DNA from: an uncultured Aquimarina sp.
GTDB taxonomy: Bacteria > Bacteroidota > Bacteroidia > Flavobacteriales > Flavobacteriaceae
NCBI RefSeq assembly: GCF_947492965.1
Contig: NZ_CANLOZ010000006.1
Span: forward strand, 1-64,000
Direction of reading: 5' to 3'
DNA length: 64,000 bases
Below the pieces are notes generated by a model. That model saw only the letters and a program-made list of their open reading frames with translations, was not told where the DNA came from and did no database searches. Numbering within the stretch: the first letter of the stretch is position 1; every line of letters begins with the position of its first letter. The position numbers and the translations under genes are program-made. Below are positions 6,879 to 15,972 of this stretch, in pieces.

Positions 6879-8807
6879 TTACTTTTTATCTTTTAGAATT
6901 ACCACTTCTTTAAAATTTTTCTCAATCTTTTTAATCAAATTATTGAACTCTTTTTGCTGAGAAACATCTAATAAAATAAAATCCTGATTCATTTCTAATT
7001 CATATAGAATAGAAGATCCTTGTTTGGTATAAGTAATCGAACACTGAAAAAAATCATTCTCAATAGAAAAACTTTCAGGAATGTAGGATACTTCTTTATC
7101 CTTTGGAATTTCTAGTACTGTTACATTTTTGGTATAGGATTTATATCTATATTCTCTTGCGCTTTTTCGGTCTTTCTTAAGTTTAAAACGACTAATCTCT
7201 TTATTGAGATTTAGGTTAATATAGGTTTCATTATCCAAGGTAGTCATGTAATCCTTTATGTTGAATGCATAGTTGATGGTAAAATCCTTATCGTAATCGT
7301 ACTTATTAATTTCTTCAAAGCTTTCGATCAAAAACTTATTGCTTCCTTTTCTAAGTTCTCTGGTATAAATTGACTTTAGATTTTCTTCTTTTTTCTCTCT
7401 TTCGAAGGCATTAAAGAAATCTATTTTAGAATATCCAGATAGTTTAAAACTTCCTTTCCCTTTTATTGTTTGGTCTTCAATTTTTAAATAGGTAGAATCG
7501 ATAAGCGTATTTCTTTTAGCATCTATAACCGGAACTTCTTTGATCTCAAATTCATTTTCGTTTACAGCTACTAATGCTTCTTTTCCCTGTATAAAAGAAG
7601 TTGGTAAATCGATAGGAATGTATCTTCCCGTAGCATCTAGATAATAGATGTCATCGCCATCTTTGTAGGTAAGAATCATATGATTATCCACAGAAGGAGT
7701 AGGAACTTCTTCATACTTATAAGGTATGCTACGCGTACCTATCCAGGTTAAGTTTCCTTGCAGGCCTGCAATCTCGAGCATTTCTTGTAGTATACTTGAA
7801 TTATCCTTGCAGTCTCCATATTTTTTATTGAACACATCATTTGCTTGCCTAGGAACAAAACCTCCTAAAGCATATTCGAAAGCGATGTATTTTATATTTT
7901 CCTGAACCCAATAGTAAATAGCTTTTACCTTTTCGAGATCCGTTTTTTTATCCTGTGTAAGTTGTGCTACGATCTTTTCTAATTCCTGATCTGGTTCTGA
8001 TTTATTGATATCTTTTACTAGAGAATAGTACCAATCGTATAGGTCTGATACTTCGCCAAGCACTTTTACTTTCTTTCCTTTGGATTCATATTCGGTGATC
8101 ATCGGAATTAAATGCGGTAGTGTATTTCTAAAGTTGGGAGCACCAGGTTCTATCTCAAATTTGTCCATTTGGTTTACTTCCCAGGTATACACTTTCTTTC
8201 CTCTTTTTTCGGATTCTGAAAAATTTATCGGAAGTTCTCCTATATTAAAATCCTTAAATTTCATGGAGATATTCTTATCCACAGTAATTGTTAGTTTACT
8301 CTTTACTGTGGGATTAAAATCTGCAAAAAAGAAAGTTCCCAGAAATCGAGGATTCTTAATCTTTTCTACATACTTAAGTTTGGATTTAGAGCCTGGTTGT
8401 AAATTTGGATAAATAAAATTAATCGACTTAGAATCATCGTAGAAACTTTGGTCCATCTCATCTTTGGTCACAAAATCTTCTACTTTGATCGTGTTATACT
8501 TTCCATTTTCATATACCATAGAAGCTGCTTCTATCTCTTCTACTTCTAAAAAAGTAGAATAGTTGATGGATTGTTTTGATTGATATGTTGCTGCGGCATC
8601 TAGGTATAGATTCTCCTCCATTACCTCTTGCGTAATCAAAATCTCTCCATTCTTCAGGCGAATATCTATGTTTCTCTCTTCTAACAATTTTACCGAATAT
8701 TCTTCGGGATATTTTGCTTTGTATTCTTTAAATAAAGGTGAGGCACTTTGCGCATGTCCTATAAAAGACAGCAGTAGTACCAACACTACTAATTGATTTC
8801 TAAGCAT
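6879..8807 (-). CDS. DUF3857 / transglutaminase-like secreted protein
   Basis: 642 residues with signal peptide (MLRNQLVVLVLLLSFIGHAQS). DUF3857 domain (about 40-220), transglutaminase core (about 270-400), then a C-terminal beta domain. The papain-like triad is intact: Cys333 in KYGDCKDNS, His376 in VDNHMIL, Asp391 in YLDATGR. Proteins of this build are common in Bacteroidota and act in the periplasm; whether they crosslink, hydrolyse or only bind is not established. The start is 10 nt after the stop of the TPR/MORN gene and the paralogue follows, so all three are probably one unit acting on the same envelope target. Confidence 0.85.
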   Translation of the reverse strand: MLRNQLVVLVLLLSFIGHAQSASPLFKEYKAKYPEEYSVKLLEERNIDIRLKNGEILITQEVMEENLYLDAAATYQSKQSINYSTFLEVEEIEAASMVYENGKYNTIKVEDFVTKDEMDQSFYDDSKSINFIYPNLQPGSKSKLKYVEKIKNPRFLGTFFFADFNPTVKSKLTITVDKNISMKFKDFNIGELPINFSESEKRGKKVYTWEVNQMDKFEIEPGAPNFRNTLPHLIPMITEYESKGKKVKVLGEVSDLYDWYYSLVKDINKSEPDQELEKIVAQLTQDKKTDLEKVKAIYYWVQENIKYIAFEYALGGFVPRQANDVFNKKYGDCKDNSSILQEMLEIAGLQGNLTWIGTRSIPYKYEEVPTPSVDNHMILTYKDGDDIYYLDATGRYIPIDLPTSFIQGKEALVAVNENEFEIKEVPVIDAKRNTLIDSTYLKIEDQTIKGKGSFKLSGYSKIDFFNAFEREKKEENLKSIYTRELRKGSNKFLIESFEEINKYDYDKDFTINYAFNIKDYMTTLDNETYINLNLNKEISRFKLKKDRKSAREYRYKSYTKNVTVLEIPKDKEVSYIPESFSIENDFFQCSITYTKQGSSILYELEMNQDFILLDVSQQKEFNNLIKKIEKNFKEVVILKDKK

Positions 8808-8817
8808 ATTTTTTATC

Positions 8818-11800
8818 TTATTTTGTGGCTACGTCATTGTAATATACTTTTTCTTTGGTTAGTTTTCCAGCTTTATCATAATATAATGCTTTTCCGCTGC
8901 GTTCATTTTGGCGATATAGTACCTCTTCTTTGATCTTTCCATTTGGGTGATACTTTTTGTATGGTCCGTTTAATAGTCCATGATCATAGATCATTTCTTC
9001 TTTTACTTTTCCATCGGCATAATATTTAGTGTATTTCCCATCAATATTTCCATATTTGTTATCACTAATTCGTTCTAACTGACCAGAGTAATAATAGGCT
9101 TTAAACTGATTCACAAGCACTCCATTTTTAAACTCTCCTTCCATAGAAGGCTTTCCGTTATCGAAATATGCTTGCAGCTTTCCGCTATAATTATCAATAG
9201 GTATCATCGGTAGTAGCTTACCCTCTTTATCATGATAGCTATAGCCTATAATATTATCCAAATGATAATAGCGAACTACCTGTAATTTTCCTTCTGGACT
9301 ATAAAACTCTCGCTCTCCATGCATTTTATCATCGATATACGGAATCTTACGAATTAGAATACCTTCTTCATTATACGATTCATACACTCCGTTTAATTTT
9401 CCTGATTCGTAAGAAAATTTCTCATTAATTGTACCATTTTCATGATAGGTAGTCCATGTTTGATCATATTCTCCCTGAAAATACTGTCCTTTTCTACTTA
9501 CTTCTCCGCTATCATAATACCAGATCCATGAACCGTGTAGATTATCATTGAGAAAACTACCTTCAATCACTATTTTACCTTCGGTATTATACTTGGTATA
9601 CTTTCCATTTTTTACACCATACATATATTCGGTAGTGGATTGAGTTTTTCCGTTGTATCCTTTTATGGTAACGGTATAGGATTCTTTGGTAGGATCATAG
9701 AGTACTTCTTGTATTAGACTACCATCCGGATGATACTTTTTTTCTGCAACTATATCGCCATACGCATACATACTGGTGGATAGTAATTTTCCTTCTACTC
9801 CATAAAGCTTTTGTGTTCCATGTTGTTTCCCTTTGTGATAGAAACTTTCTCTTTTCAGGGTTCCGTCTGGATAATAGGATTTCCAATCGCCATGAATCAG
9901 ATTTTTTTGATACCAACCATGTTCTGCCAGCGCACCATTTTCATGATATCTGCGGTAATATCCATGAATAGAATCATTTTTATAAGGTGTAATTGATTCT
10001 TCTTTCCCAGATCTATAATAGTTATAGTTATCTCCTTGTACCTTATTATCTTCATAAGGTACTTTGTTTGTCATATACTCTTCAGAATAGTATTTCCATT
10101 CTCCTACTTTTCCTCCTTTGATATCGTATAAGCCTTCGGTAATTAAGCTTCCTAAAGGATCATATCCTTTATAATAAAACTCGCCTTTCTTTTTTCTTCC
10201 TTCGCCGATGATCTCCTTGTTTTTATTGTAATATTTAAAAGCGATAAACTCATCATTTCTATAGGTAAAATCGTAATGTAGCTTTCCATCTACATCATAC
10301 TCCAAATAGGCTTCATTAAGTTCTCCTTTTTTATACGTAATAGCATTCATTAAGGCTCCATTTCTATGATATAACTTCCAGTTACCATCATAATATCCTT
10401 GTGCGGTAACACCTTCTTCAGATTTCTGCCCATTGCGATAGTAGGAGACATAAGGTCCATTATACAATCCTTCTTTATACTCGTATTCGCCCATTAATTC
10501 TCCTGTATGGTAATACAATTTTTCTGTTCCGTTTACTTTTCCATCTAGGAAAGAACGTTTTTTAAATAAAGAACCATCTACATAATATTGTCTAAGCTCT
10601 CCTACAGGTTTCCCATCTTTATACATCAGCTCATAATCCTTTGCGCGCTCACCAATTTTGTGATATGATAGGTACTGGCCATCAAGCACTCCGTTTTTAA
10701 ACTGTTTGTGTTCTACGAGTGCTCCTTTTTTATTATACTTTTTGTAGTCTCCGTTTAATTTTCCGGCTACGTAATTACATTCTATTTCCTTATTTCCATT
10801 TTTATAAAAATAGGTATACTGTCCTTCTAGTTTTCCGTCTTTATAATGCTCTTCTTCAGAAATGTTTCCCGAAGCATCATACCATTGCCAATCTCCCGTG
10901 CGCACCCCATCTTCATTAAATTTTCCGTTTCCTATGCGTCTTCCTTTATCATCATATACTTCCCAATTTCCTATCTTTTTACCTTCATTCATGATCCCTA
11001 CAGCTTGTAAAAAGTTATAATTTTCATAAGCATAGGTCACCTTTTGTTTTTTTCCTTCGAATACCTCTTCATTATCAGCCTCCATAATGGCTTGCCATTT
11101 ATCATACGCCACATCAATAAAGGACTTTATCTCATCTACATTCTTATCTACGATTTTCTTAAAATCTTTATTCTGAATACTATAAGAAATGGTGTAGGTA
11201 AAAGCATCGAAATGATTATTCTCTGTAATCCAATTAAAAAATGGTACATATTTGCGATCCCAAAATCCACCATTGCCTTCATAATCCTGTAATTGCTCTA
11301 ATAGCGCTTGATTCTGGCGCGTTAATCCAATATTGATTTTATTATTTAGTTTAAAATCCTTGTTCATCGCCATTCTACTATCCAATACCAAATCAATATC
11401 TTCGAAAGTTTCATCATCCTCAGAAATGGTAATGTCTAAGGCTTCTATGTCACTTTTCTGCGAGACTAGATTATTGATCAGGTTAAGCGCATTAAACGAA
11501 TTTTCTCCATCAGGATTTATAATCAGATACATATTAAAAGCCATTAATGCTTGTGCCGTCTGACCTTCTTTATAAGATAGTTTCCCGATCTCTAGGTGGC
11601 TTTTCTCATAGAAGGGATTGAGCATTACGGATTGTTTATAGTTTTGTAATGCTTTTTCCCACTGTTCCATTTTCTGGTATATATATCCCAGATTGTGATA
11701 CAGTACATTGTTTTTAGGATAGTGTTTAAGGGCATTGGTATATACTTCTATCGCTTGTGGATACTTTTCTGCCTGTATCAATGCCAATCCTTTGTTTAGG

Positions 11801-12099
11801 TAAAAGGAATACTCCTCGGTAGTATCCTCGGCTTGTAGTCCCTGATCACAGATGGCCACTACCTCATCATATTTCTCTAACTGTAGTAAGTAATAGGATT
11901 TGGTCACCAAATTAGCGGTATAAATAGAATCATTTACACTAATCTTATCGAGCTCGGTAAGAATGCCCTCATAGTCTTCTTTTTCTTCTAATTCATATAA
12001 GCTTTCTAATATCTGATTATACTCTACTAATGGAATTTCTTCCTGACCATAAAAAATACTCGTGGTTATGATGGTCATGATCACTATTATTCTCTTCAC
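8818..12099 (-). CDS. giant secreted TPR plus MORN-repeat (YwqK-like) protein
   Basis: 1093 residues. A signal peptide (MKRIIVIMTIITTSIFYGQE) is followed by TPR-like helical repeats (about 25-210, for example LYHNLGYIYQKMEQWEKALQ) and then, from about residue 370 to the end, some 25-30 units of the MORN-2/YwqK type with the core (Y)xxNGxxxxxxxYxxGKxxGxYxxY. Such repeats form elongated beta structures; toxin-antitoxin annotations attached to YwqK domains are not meaningful here. It heads the operon with the two DUF3857 proteins. Substrate or partner unknown. Confidence 0.85.
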   Translation of the reverse strand: MKRIIVIMTIITTSIFYGQEEIPLVEYNQILESLYELEEKEDYEGILTELDKISVNDSIYTANLVTKSYYLLQLEKYDEVVAICDQGLQAEDTTEEYSFYLNKGLALIQAEKYPQAIEVYTNALKHYPKNNVLYHNLGYIYQKMEQWEKALQNYKQSVMLNPFYEKSHLEIGKLSYKEGQTAQALMAFNMYLIINPDGENSFNALNLINNLVSQKSDIEALDITISEDDETFEDIDLVLDSRMAMNKDFKLNNKINIGLTRQNQALLEQLQDYEGNGGFWDRKYVPFFNWITENNHFDAFTYTISYSIQNKDFKKIVDKNVDEIKSFIDVAYDKWQAIMEADNEEVFEGKKQKVTYAYENYNFLQAVGIMNEGKKIGNWEVYDDKGRRIGNGKFNEDGVRTGDWQWYDASGNISEEEHYKDGKLEGQYTYFYKNGNKEIECNYVAGKLNGDYKKYNKKGALVEHKQFKNGVLDGQYLSYHKIGERAKDYELMYKDGKPVGELRQYYVDGSLFKKRSFLDGKVNGTEKLYYHTGELMGEYEYKEGLYNGPYVSYYRNGQKSEEGVTAQGYYDGNWKLYHRNGALMNAITYKKGELNEAYLEYDVDGKLHYDFTYRNDEFIAFKYYNKNKEIIGEGRKKKGEFYYKGYDPLGSLITEGLYDIKGGKVGEWKYYSEEYMTNKVPYEDNKVQGDNYNYYRSGKEESITPYKNDSIHGYYRRYHENGALAEHGWYQKNLIHGDWKSYYPDGTLKRESFYHKGKQHGTQKLYGVEGKLLSTSMYAYGDIVAEKKYHPDGSLIQEVLYDPTKESYTVTIKGYNGKTQSTTEYMYGVKNGKYTKYNTEGKIVIEGSFLNDNLHGSWIWYYDSGEVSRKGQYFQGEYDQTWTTYHENGTINEKFSYESGKLNGVYESYNEEGILIRKIPYIDDKMHGEREFYSPEGKLQVVRYYHLDNIIGYSYHDKEGKLLPMIPIDNYSGKLQAYFDNGKPSMEGEFKNGVLVNQFKAYYYSGQLERISDNKYGNIDGKYTKYYADGKVKEEMIYDHGLLNGPYKKYHPNGKIKEEVLYRQNERSGKALYYDKAGKLTKEKVYYNDVATK

Positions 12100-12445
12100 A
12101 CGTTTACATTTTAGTTGTTACTTGGCTATATATGGTATCCTATATAAGAATACAGAAAAGAGTTATACGATATACTTGGTATATCCGCATACTTTTGGTA
12201 ATTATTTCCCCTTTATAATAAGAAAAAGTTTCCCTTTTCTAAAATATAAGGCCCAAAATATTTGCTTATCCCTTTATAATAAGTATCAAAAACTGGGATA
12301 ATGTTACCTTACTTTTGGTTGATTTTTTTGGTGAGAGTTATCGTATACTTAATATCCTTTTGGATTAAAACTCGAACAATTTATATTTATAAGTATTGGT
12401 CATAAAAAGAAAATGAGCAAAAGCATCCTCCTATTTTGTTATGTT
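12100..12445. other. 346-bp intergenic region with a duplicated 14-mer
   Basis: Spacer between the first subtilase (ends at 12446) and the TPR/MORN gene (starts at 12099), so it should hold the operon promoter. The 14-mer CCCTTTATAATAAG occurs twice, at 12209-12222 and 12270-12283. I found no CAAAnnTA (minus-strand -7) match and no hairpin with a T run. Confidence 0.4.
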
Positions 12446-14083
12446 TTACTTCTTATTTTTAGACATCTTTTCAGCGAGCACTAATGCATTATAAGCATTA
12501 ACTACTTTTCCAGATTTAGATAGTTCGGAGAAAGGTACTTGTTTTACAGAACCATCTTCCTGTTTCATTGCCACAGTAACATCATATGAAATTCCCGACT
12601 CTAATAAAATTTGTTTTACTTCTTTGGCAGAAAGATTTGGATAATAGGAACGTATTAATCCAGCGATGCCGGATACTACAGGAGAAGCCAAAGAGGTTCC
12701 ACGCGAACTAGTATATTTATCTGTTCCGTACTCTGTGGTATACATATCTACTCCAGGAGCAAAAACATCTACATGTTTTTTCCCATAATTAGAAAAACTT
12801 GCTCTTAGGCTTTGTATATCCCAAGTACTCGCACCCACGACGATAAAGTTATCTACAAATTCCTTTTCATCACTGTTATAATCATTTAGATAATATTTTA
12901 CCTGATCATTATTTGTATTTTCATTTCCTCCTGCGGTGATCAACAATACATCTTTATCTGCAGCATATTTAATTGCATCGTTTACCCATTTTTCATTTTG
13001 TGACAGTGTTTTACCCCAGCTCATATTAATTACTTTGGCACCATTATCAACGGCATATTGTATAGCTAAAGCTACATCTTTATCGCGTTCATCACCACTA
13101 GCCACCATAACAACTGGCATTATTTTTATATTATCGGAAAAACCTTTCATACCCACATTATTAGATCGAATAGCACCTAAAGTTCCTGCTACTACCGTTG
13201 CATGCTGAAATGGTACGTCTCCATATACGATAGGACTACCGTAGTTATTATCATTGATGTCATCTGCATTATCACCAGGTATTGTACGCTCATCGAAATC
13301 TAAATTGAGCATTGTTTGGGTCCTATTTTGGTAACTATTAATATATTTGTTAAGTCTTTCTTCTGTAAGGTTATATTGTATCCCTACTTTAAATTCTGAT
13401 AAGGCATTTGTGATAATAGAATCGTTTTCATGAACTTTTATTAAACTATCCAATTCAGTGATCTTATATTCCTTTTTGGGGTATACACTGTCTAAAAAAG
13501 CCTTCCCTTGGATAATAGCTTCTCTAGTTTGTTTAATCTTTTTTAGTGTTTCCTTGTTTTTAATAACATCGTTTTCCCATTTTTCGAACGCTTTGGTATA
13601 CAATGCATAGGCTTCTTTATCGTTATCAGCTATATCTGCTAGTTTTTTATCTTTAAAAACGCTGTTATACTTTCTTACGATTCTGGTACTTTCCAGATGC
13701 TCATACTTTACAAATTCTCCTTCGGTATTACTAAGAAAATCCCATCCATGGACATCATCGATATATCCGTTTTTATCATCATCAATACCATTATTAGCTA
13801 TCTCGTCTGTATTGATCCATATCTGATCTTTTAAATCCTCATGATAAATATCCATTTTTGTATCCAACACCGCTACGATGATCTCTTGCCCTTTTTTATT
13901 AGCTAGTATTTCTTTATACGCCTTTTCTAAGCTCACTCCAGGAATAGTATCTGTATCAAAATCCTTATGATACCAGGTTTTTAGTTCCTCTTTAGATAAT
14001 TGTTTAGTATTATTAGTCTGAGCTGATACTTGATATTGATACACGAGTACGATGAGTACAAATAGCTTAGTGATTTTTGTCAT
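12446..14083 (-). CDS. S8 family serine peptidase (subtilase), variant Asp motif
   Basis: 545 residues with a signal peptide (to about AQ-22). The subtilase triad is Asp74 in AVLDTKMDIYHEDL, His294 in FQHATVVAG and Ser464 in GTSLASP, with the oxyanion Asn in TAGGNEN. Two highly conserved glycines next to the triad are altered: DTG is DTK and HGT is HAT, which may weaken activity. An insert of about 170 mostly helical, charged residues separates Asp and His. The C-terminus ends with a 30-residue segment shared almost exactly with the next gene. No propeptide domain of the I9 type is obvious. It is the downstream member of a tandem pair; function may be peptide degradation in the envelope. Confidence 0.9.
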   Translation of the reverse strand: MTKITKLFVLIVLVYQYQVSAQTNNTKQLSKEELKTWYHKDFDTDTIPGVSLEKAYKEILANKKGQEIIVAVLDTKMDIYHEDLKDQIWINTDEIANNGIDDDKNGYIDDVHGWDFLSNTEGEFVKYEHLESTRIVRKYNSVFKDKKLADIADNDKEAYALYTKAFEKWENDVIKNKETLKKIKQTREAIIQGKAFLDSVYPKKEYKITELDSLIKVHENDSIITNALSEFKVGIQYNLTEERLNKYINSYQNRTQTMLNLDFDERTIPGDNADDINDNNYGSPIVYGDVPFQHATVVAGTLGAIRSNNVGMKGFSDNIKIMPVVMVASGDERDKDVALAIQYAVDNGAKVINMSWGKTLSQNEKWVNDAIKYAADKDVLLITAGGNENTNNDQVKYYLNDYNSDEKEFVDNFIVVGASTWDIQSLRASFSNYGKKHVDVFAPGVDMYTTEYGTDKYTSSRGTSLASPVVSGIAGLIRSYYPNLSAKEVKQILLESGISYDVTVAMKQEDGSVKQVPFSELSKSGKVVNAYNALVLAEKMSKNKK

Positions 14084-14220
14084 GATATTACTTTTATTGG
14101 TATTGAAGTCCCTTGATATTATTCTGTTATATAAACTTTGTCTACTAGTAAGTATGCTAAGATAGGATTATGTTACCTTTAGGAGTTAGATTTTTAGTAG
14201 TTGAATTCGAATACGCAAAA

Positions 14221-15852
14221 TTAGTCCTTGTTTTTAGACATCTTTTCAGCCAACACTAATGCATTATAAGCATTAACTACTTTTCCAGATTTGGAGAGTT
14301 CTGAAAAAGGAATAGTATTTTTCTGATCATCTAACGTAATATTAACTTGATAAACATTTCCAGAATTTAGGATGATCTTCTTCATTTCGCTAGCCTTCAA
14401 TTTTGGATAATATGACCAAATTAATGCAGCCAAACCCGAAACAATTGGAGCAGCAAAAGATGTTCCTCCGTTTGTTTCATATTTGTTATTCGGACTAGCC
14501 ACATATATATCATCACCTGGGGCAAAAACATCAACATTTTTTTTACCATAATTAGAAAACGAAGCCAAAATTTTATCATTTATATGATAAGTATTTGCCC
14601 CAACATTTATATAACAATCGGAAATTTCTTTGTTATTTTCAATATCGTTTGGAAAATAGTAATTCTTATCAACATTCATGTTATCATTACCACTAGCAGT
14701 GACTAATAAAACATTATTCTTCGTAGCATATTGAATAGCTTGAGTTACTACTTTCTTATTCATAGAAAACTCTTTACCAAAACTCATATTTATCACCTTA
14801 GCACCATTATCTACCGCATATCTAATTCCATTAGCCACATCATTATCATATTCATCTCCTTGAGGAACAACTCGAATAGGCATTATTTTTACCATATTCG
14901 TGATTCCTTTTAACCTAGAATTATTATTCCTGTTTGAAGCTATAATACTTGCTACGTTTGTACCGTGTGACTCTACTTTTAAATCACCACTTACATCGTT
15001 ATTACCATAAAAATGGTTATTATCGACATTTTCCCTTCCTTCATAATTCAAATTAAGTTTGTAATTTTTTACAACTTTGTTATCTTCTTGATAATAAGCA
15101 ATCCATTGATCATCCATGTTATAATACAAGGAAGTAATTCTGTTCATCAAATGTTGCTTTAATACTTCATCACCCTTAGGGTCAATTTTATAAATATCAT
15201 CTATAGTATAGTTTTCGTCAGGAAAATATTTTTTCAAAACTTCTTTTGCTTTTTCTTGATCACTAGCAAATTTTTCTATATATTCTATATCTTCTTCTAG
15301 TGTTGATAAACTTAATTTATAACTTTCTTTTGCTCTTTTATATTCCTTAAAATATTGTTGATCTTGTAAATCTAGATTTATAGTATCTTTCTCCTTAAAG
15401 TATCTTTTATATTTTTTTAAAATTCTAACAAGTTCCCAATTCTCATAAACGATATTTTCATTCTTACTATTGGTTAAAAAATTCCACCCATTAATATCAT
15501 CTACATAACCATTTTTATCATCATCTAGACCGTTATTGGGAATTTCATTTTTGTTTACCCAGATAAAATCTTTAATCTCAATATGGTTGATGTCTATTCC
15601 TGTATCTATAACAGCTACAATCACAGTATCTCCTTTTTTGTAATTAATTAGCTCATTGTATGCTTTATCCAAACTAATACCTGGTATTGTATCATTAATA
15701 ATATCCTTATGTTGCCAGTGTATGAGTTCCTGTTTTGTTATTGACTTTTTATTATGAACAATAACAAAAGAATTTGTGTTAGACTCGATATTTACAGATC
15801 TACAACTTATGATTAGTAATAAAAAAATGAATTTGATAGCCCTTGAAAGCAT
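14221..15852 (-). CDS. S8 family serine peptidase (subtilase), lipoprotein
   Basis: 543 residues. The N-terminus MLSRAIKFIFLLLIISC fits a lipoprotein signal with Cys17 as the lipidated residue, unlike its tandem partner, which has an ordinary signal peptide. The triad is canonical: Asp83 in VIDTGIDINH, His296 in SHGTNVAS, Ser465 in GTSFAAP; oxyanion Asn in TASGNDN. The same long insert lies between Asp and His. The last 30 residues (FSELSKSGKVVNAYNALVL and on) equal those of the downstream gene. A promoter (15870-15898) and a perfect dyad (15920-15942) lie just upstream, and the TPR/AraC regulator gene is adjacent, so regulated expression is likely. Confidence 0.92.
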   Translation of the reverse strand: MLSRAIKFIFLLLIISCRSVNIESNTNSFVIVHNKKSITKQELIHWQHKDIINDTIPGISLDKAYNELINYKKGDTVIVAVIDTGIDINHIEIKDFIWVNKNEIPNNGLDDDKNGYVDDINGWNFLTNSKNENIVYENWELVRILKKYKRYFKEKDTINLDLQDQQYFKEYKRAKESYKLSLSTLEEDIEYIEKFASDQEKAKEVLKKYFPDENYTIDDIYKIDPKGDEVLKQHLMNRITSLYYNMDDQWIAYYQEDNKVVKNYKLNLNYEGRENVDNNHFYGNNDVSGDLKVESHGTNVASIIASNRNNNSRLKGITNMVKIMPIRVVPQGDEYDNDVANGIRYAVDNGAKVINMSFGKEFSMNKKVVTQAIQYATKNNVLLVTASGNDNMNVDKNYYFPNDIENNKEISDCYINVGANTYHINDKILASFSNYGKKNVDVFAPGDDIYVASPNNKYETNGGTSFAAPIVSGLAALIWSYYPKLKASEMKKIILNSGNVYQVNITLDDQKNTIPFSELSKSGKVVNAYNALVLAEKMSKNKD

Positions 15853-15869
15853 AAGGTTTTGGTTTTCTC

Positions 15870-15898
15870 CAAATCTATTCGATTTCTTCGTGTGACAA
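15870..15898 (-). promoter_or_regulatory. promoter of the lipoprotein subtilase
   Basis: On the minus strand TAGATTTG (15870-15877) is an exact TAnnTTTG -7 box, with TTG (15896-15898) 18 nt upstream as the -33 element. This matches the Bacteroidota consensus and lies 18 nt from the start codon. Confidence 0.55.
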
Positions 15899-15919
15899 GG
15901 AGCAAATACTGTTATGACT

Positions 15920-15942
15920 ATCTAAATTCCTTGAATTTAGAT
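15920..15942. promoter_or_regulatory. perfect 10-3-10 dyad, likely activator site
   Basis: Arms ATCTAAATTC and GAATTTAGAT are exact inverted repeats around the spacer CTT. The site is 21 bp upstream of the -33 element, where an activator would bind. A near copy with the spacer CGT lies upstream of the regulator gene at 17816-17836. Confidence 0.6.
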
Positions 15943-15972
15943 TACATTAAATAGAATCAAAATCTTTCGATT

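Noticed and set aside
8818..10990. Repeated DNA within the MORN gene as a repeat array
   Set aside because: The repetition follows codons of MORN units and is explained by the protein.
8818..12099. YwqK toxin-antitoxin function for the MORN protein
   Set aside because: The name is carried by the repeat domain; here it is a 1093-residue exported protein with no toxin neighbour.
12413..12484. 23-residue hydrophobic frame on the + strand, MSKSILLFCYVLLLIFRHLF
   Set aside because: It runs into the 3' end of the subtilase gene on the other strand, and reads partly the complement of conserved C-terminal codons; too short to support.
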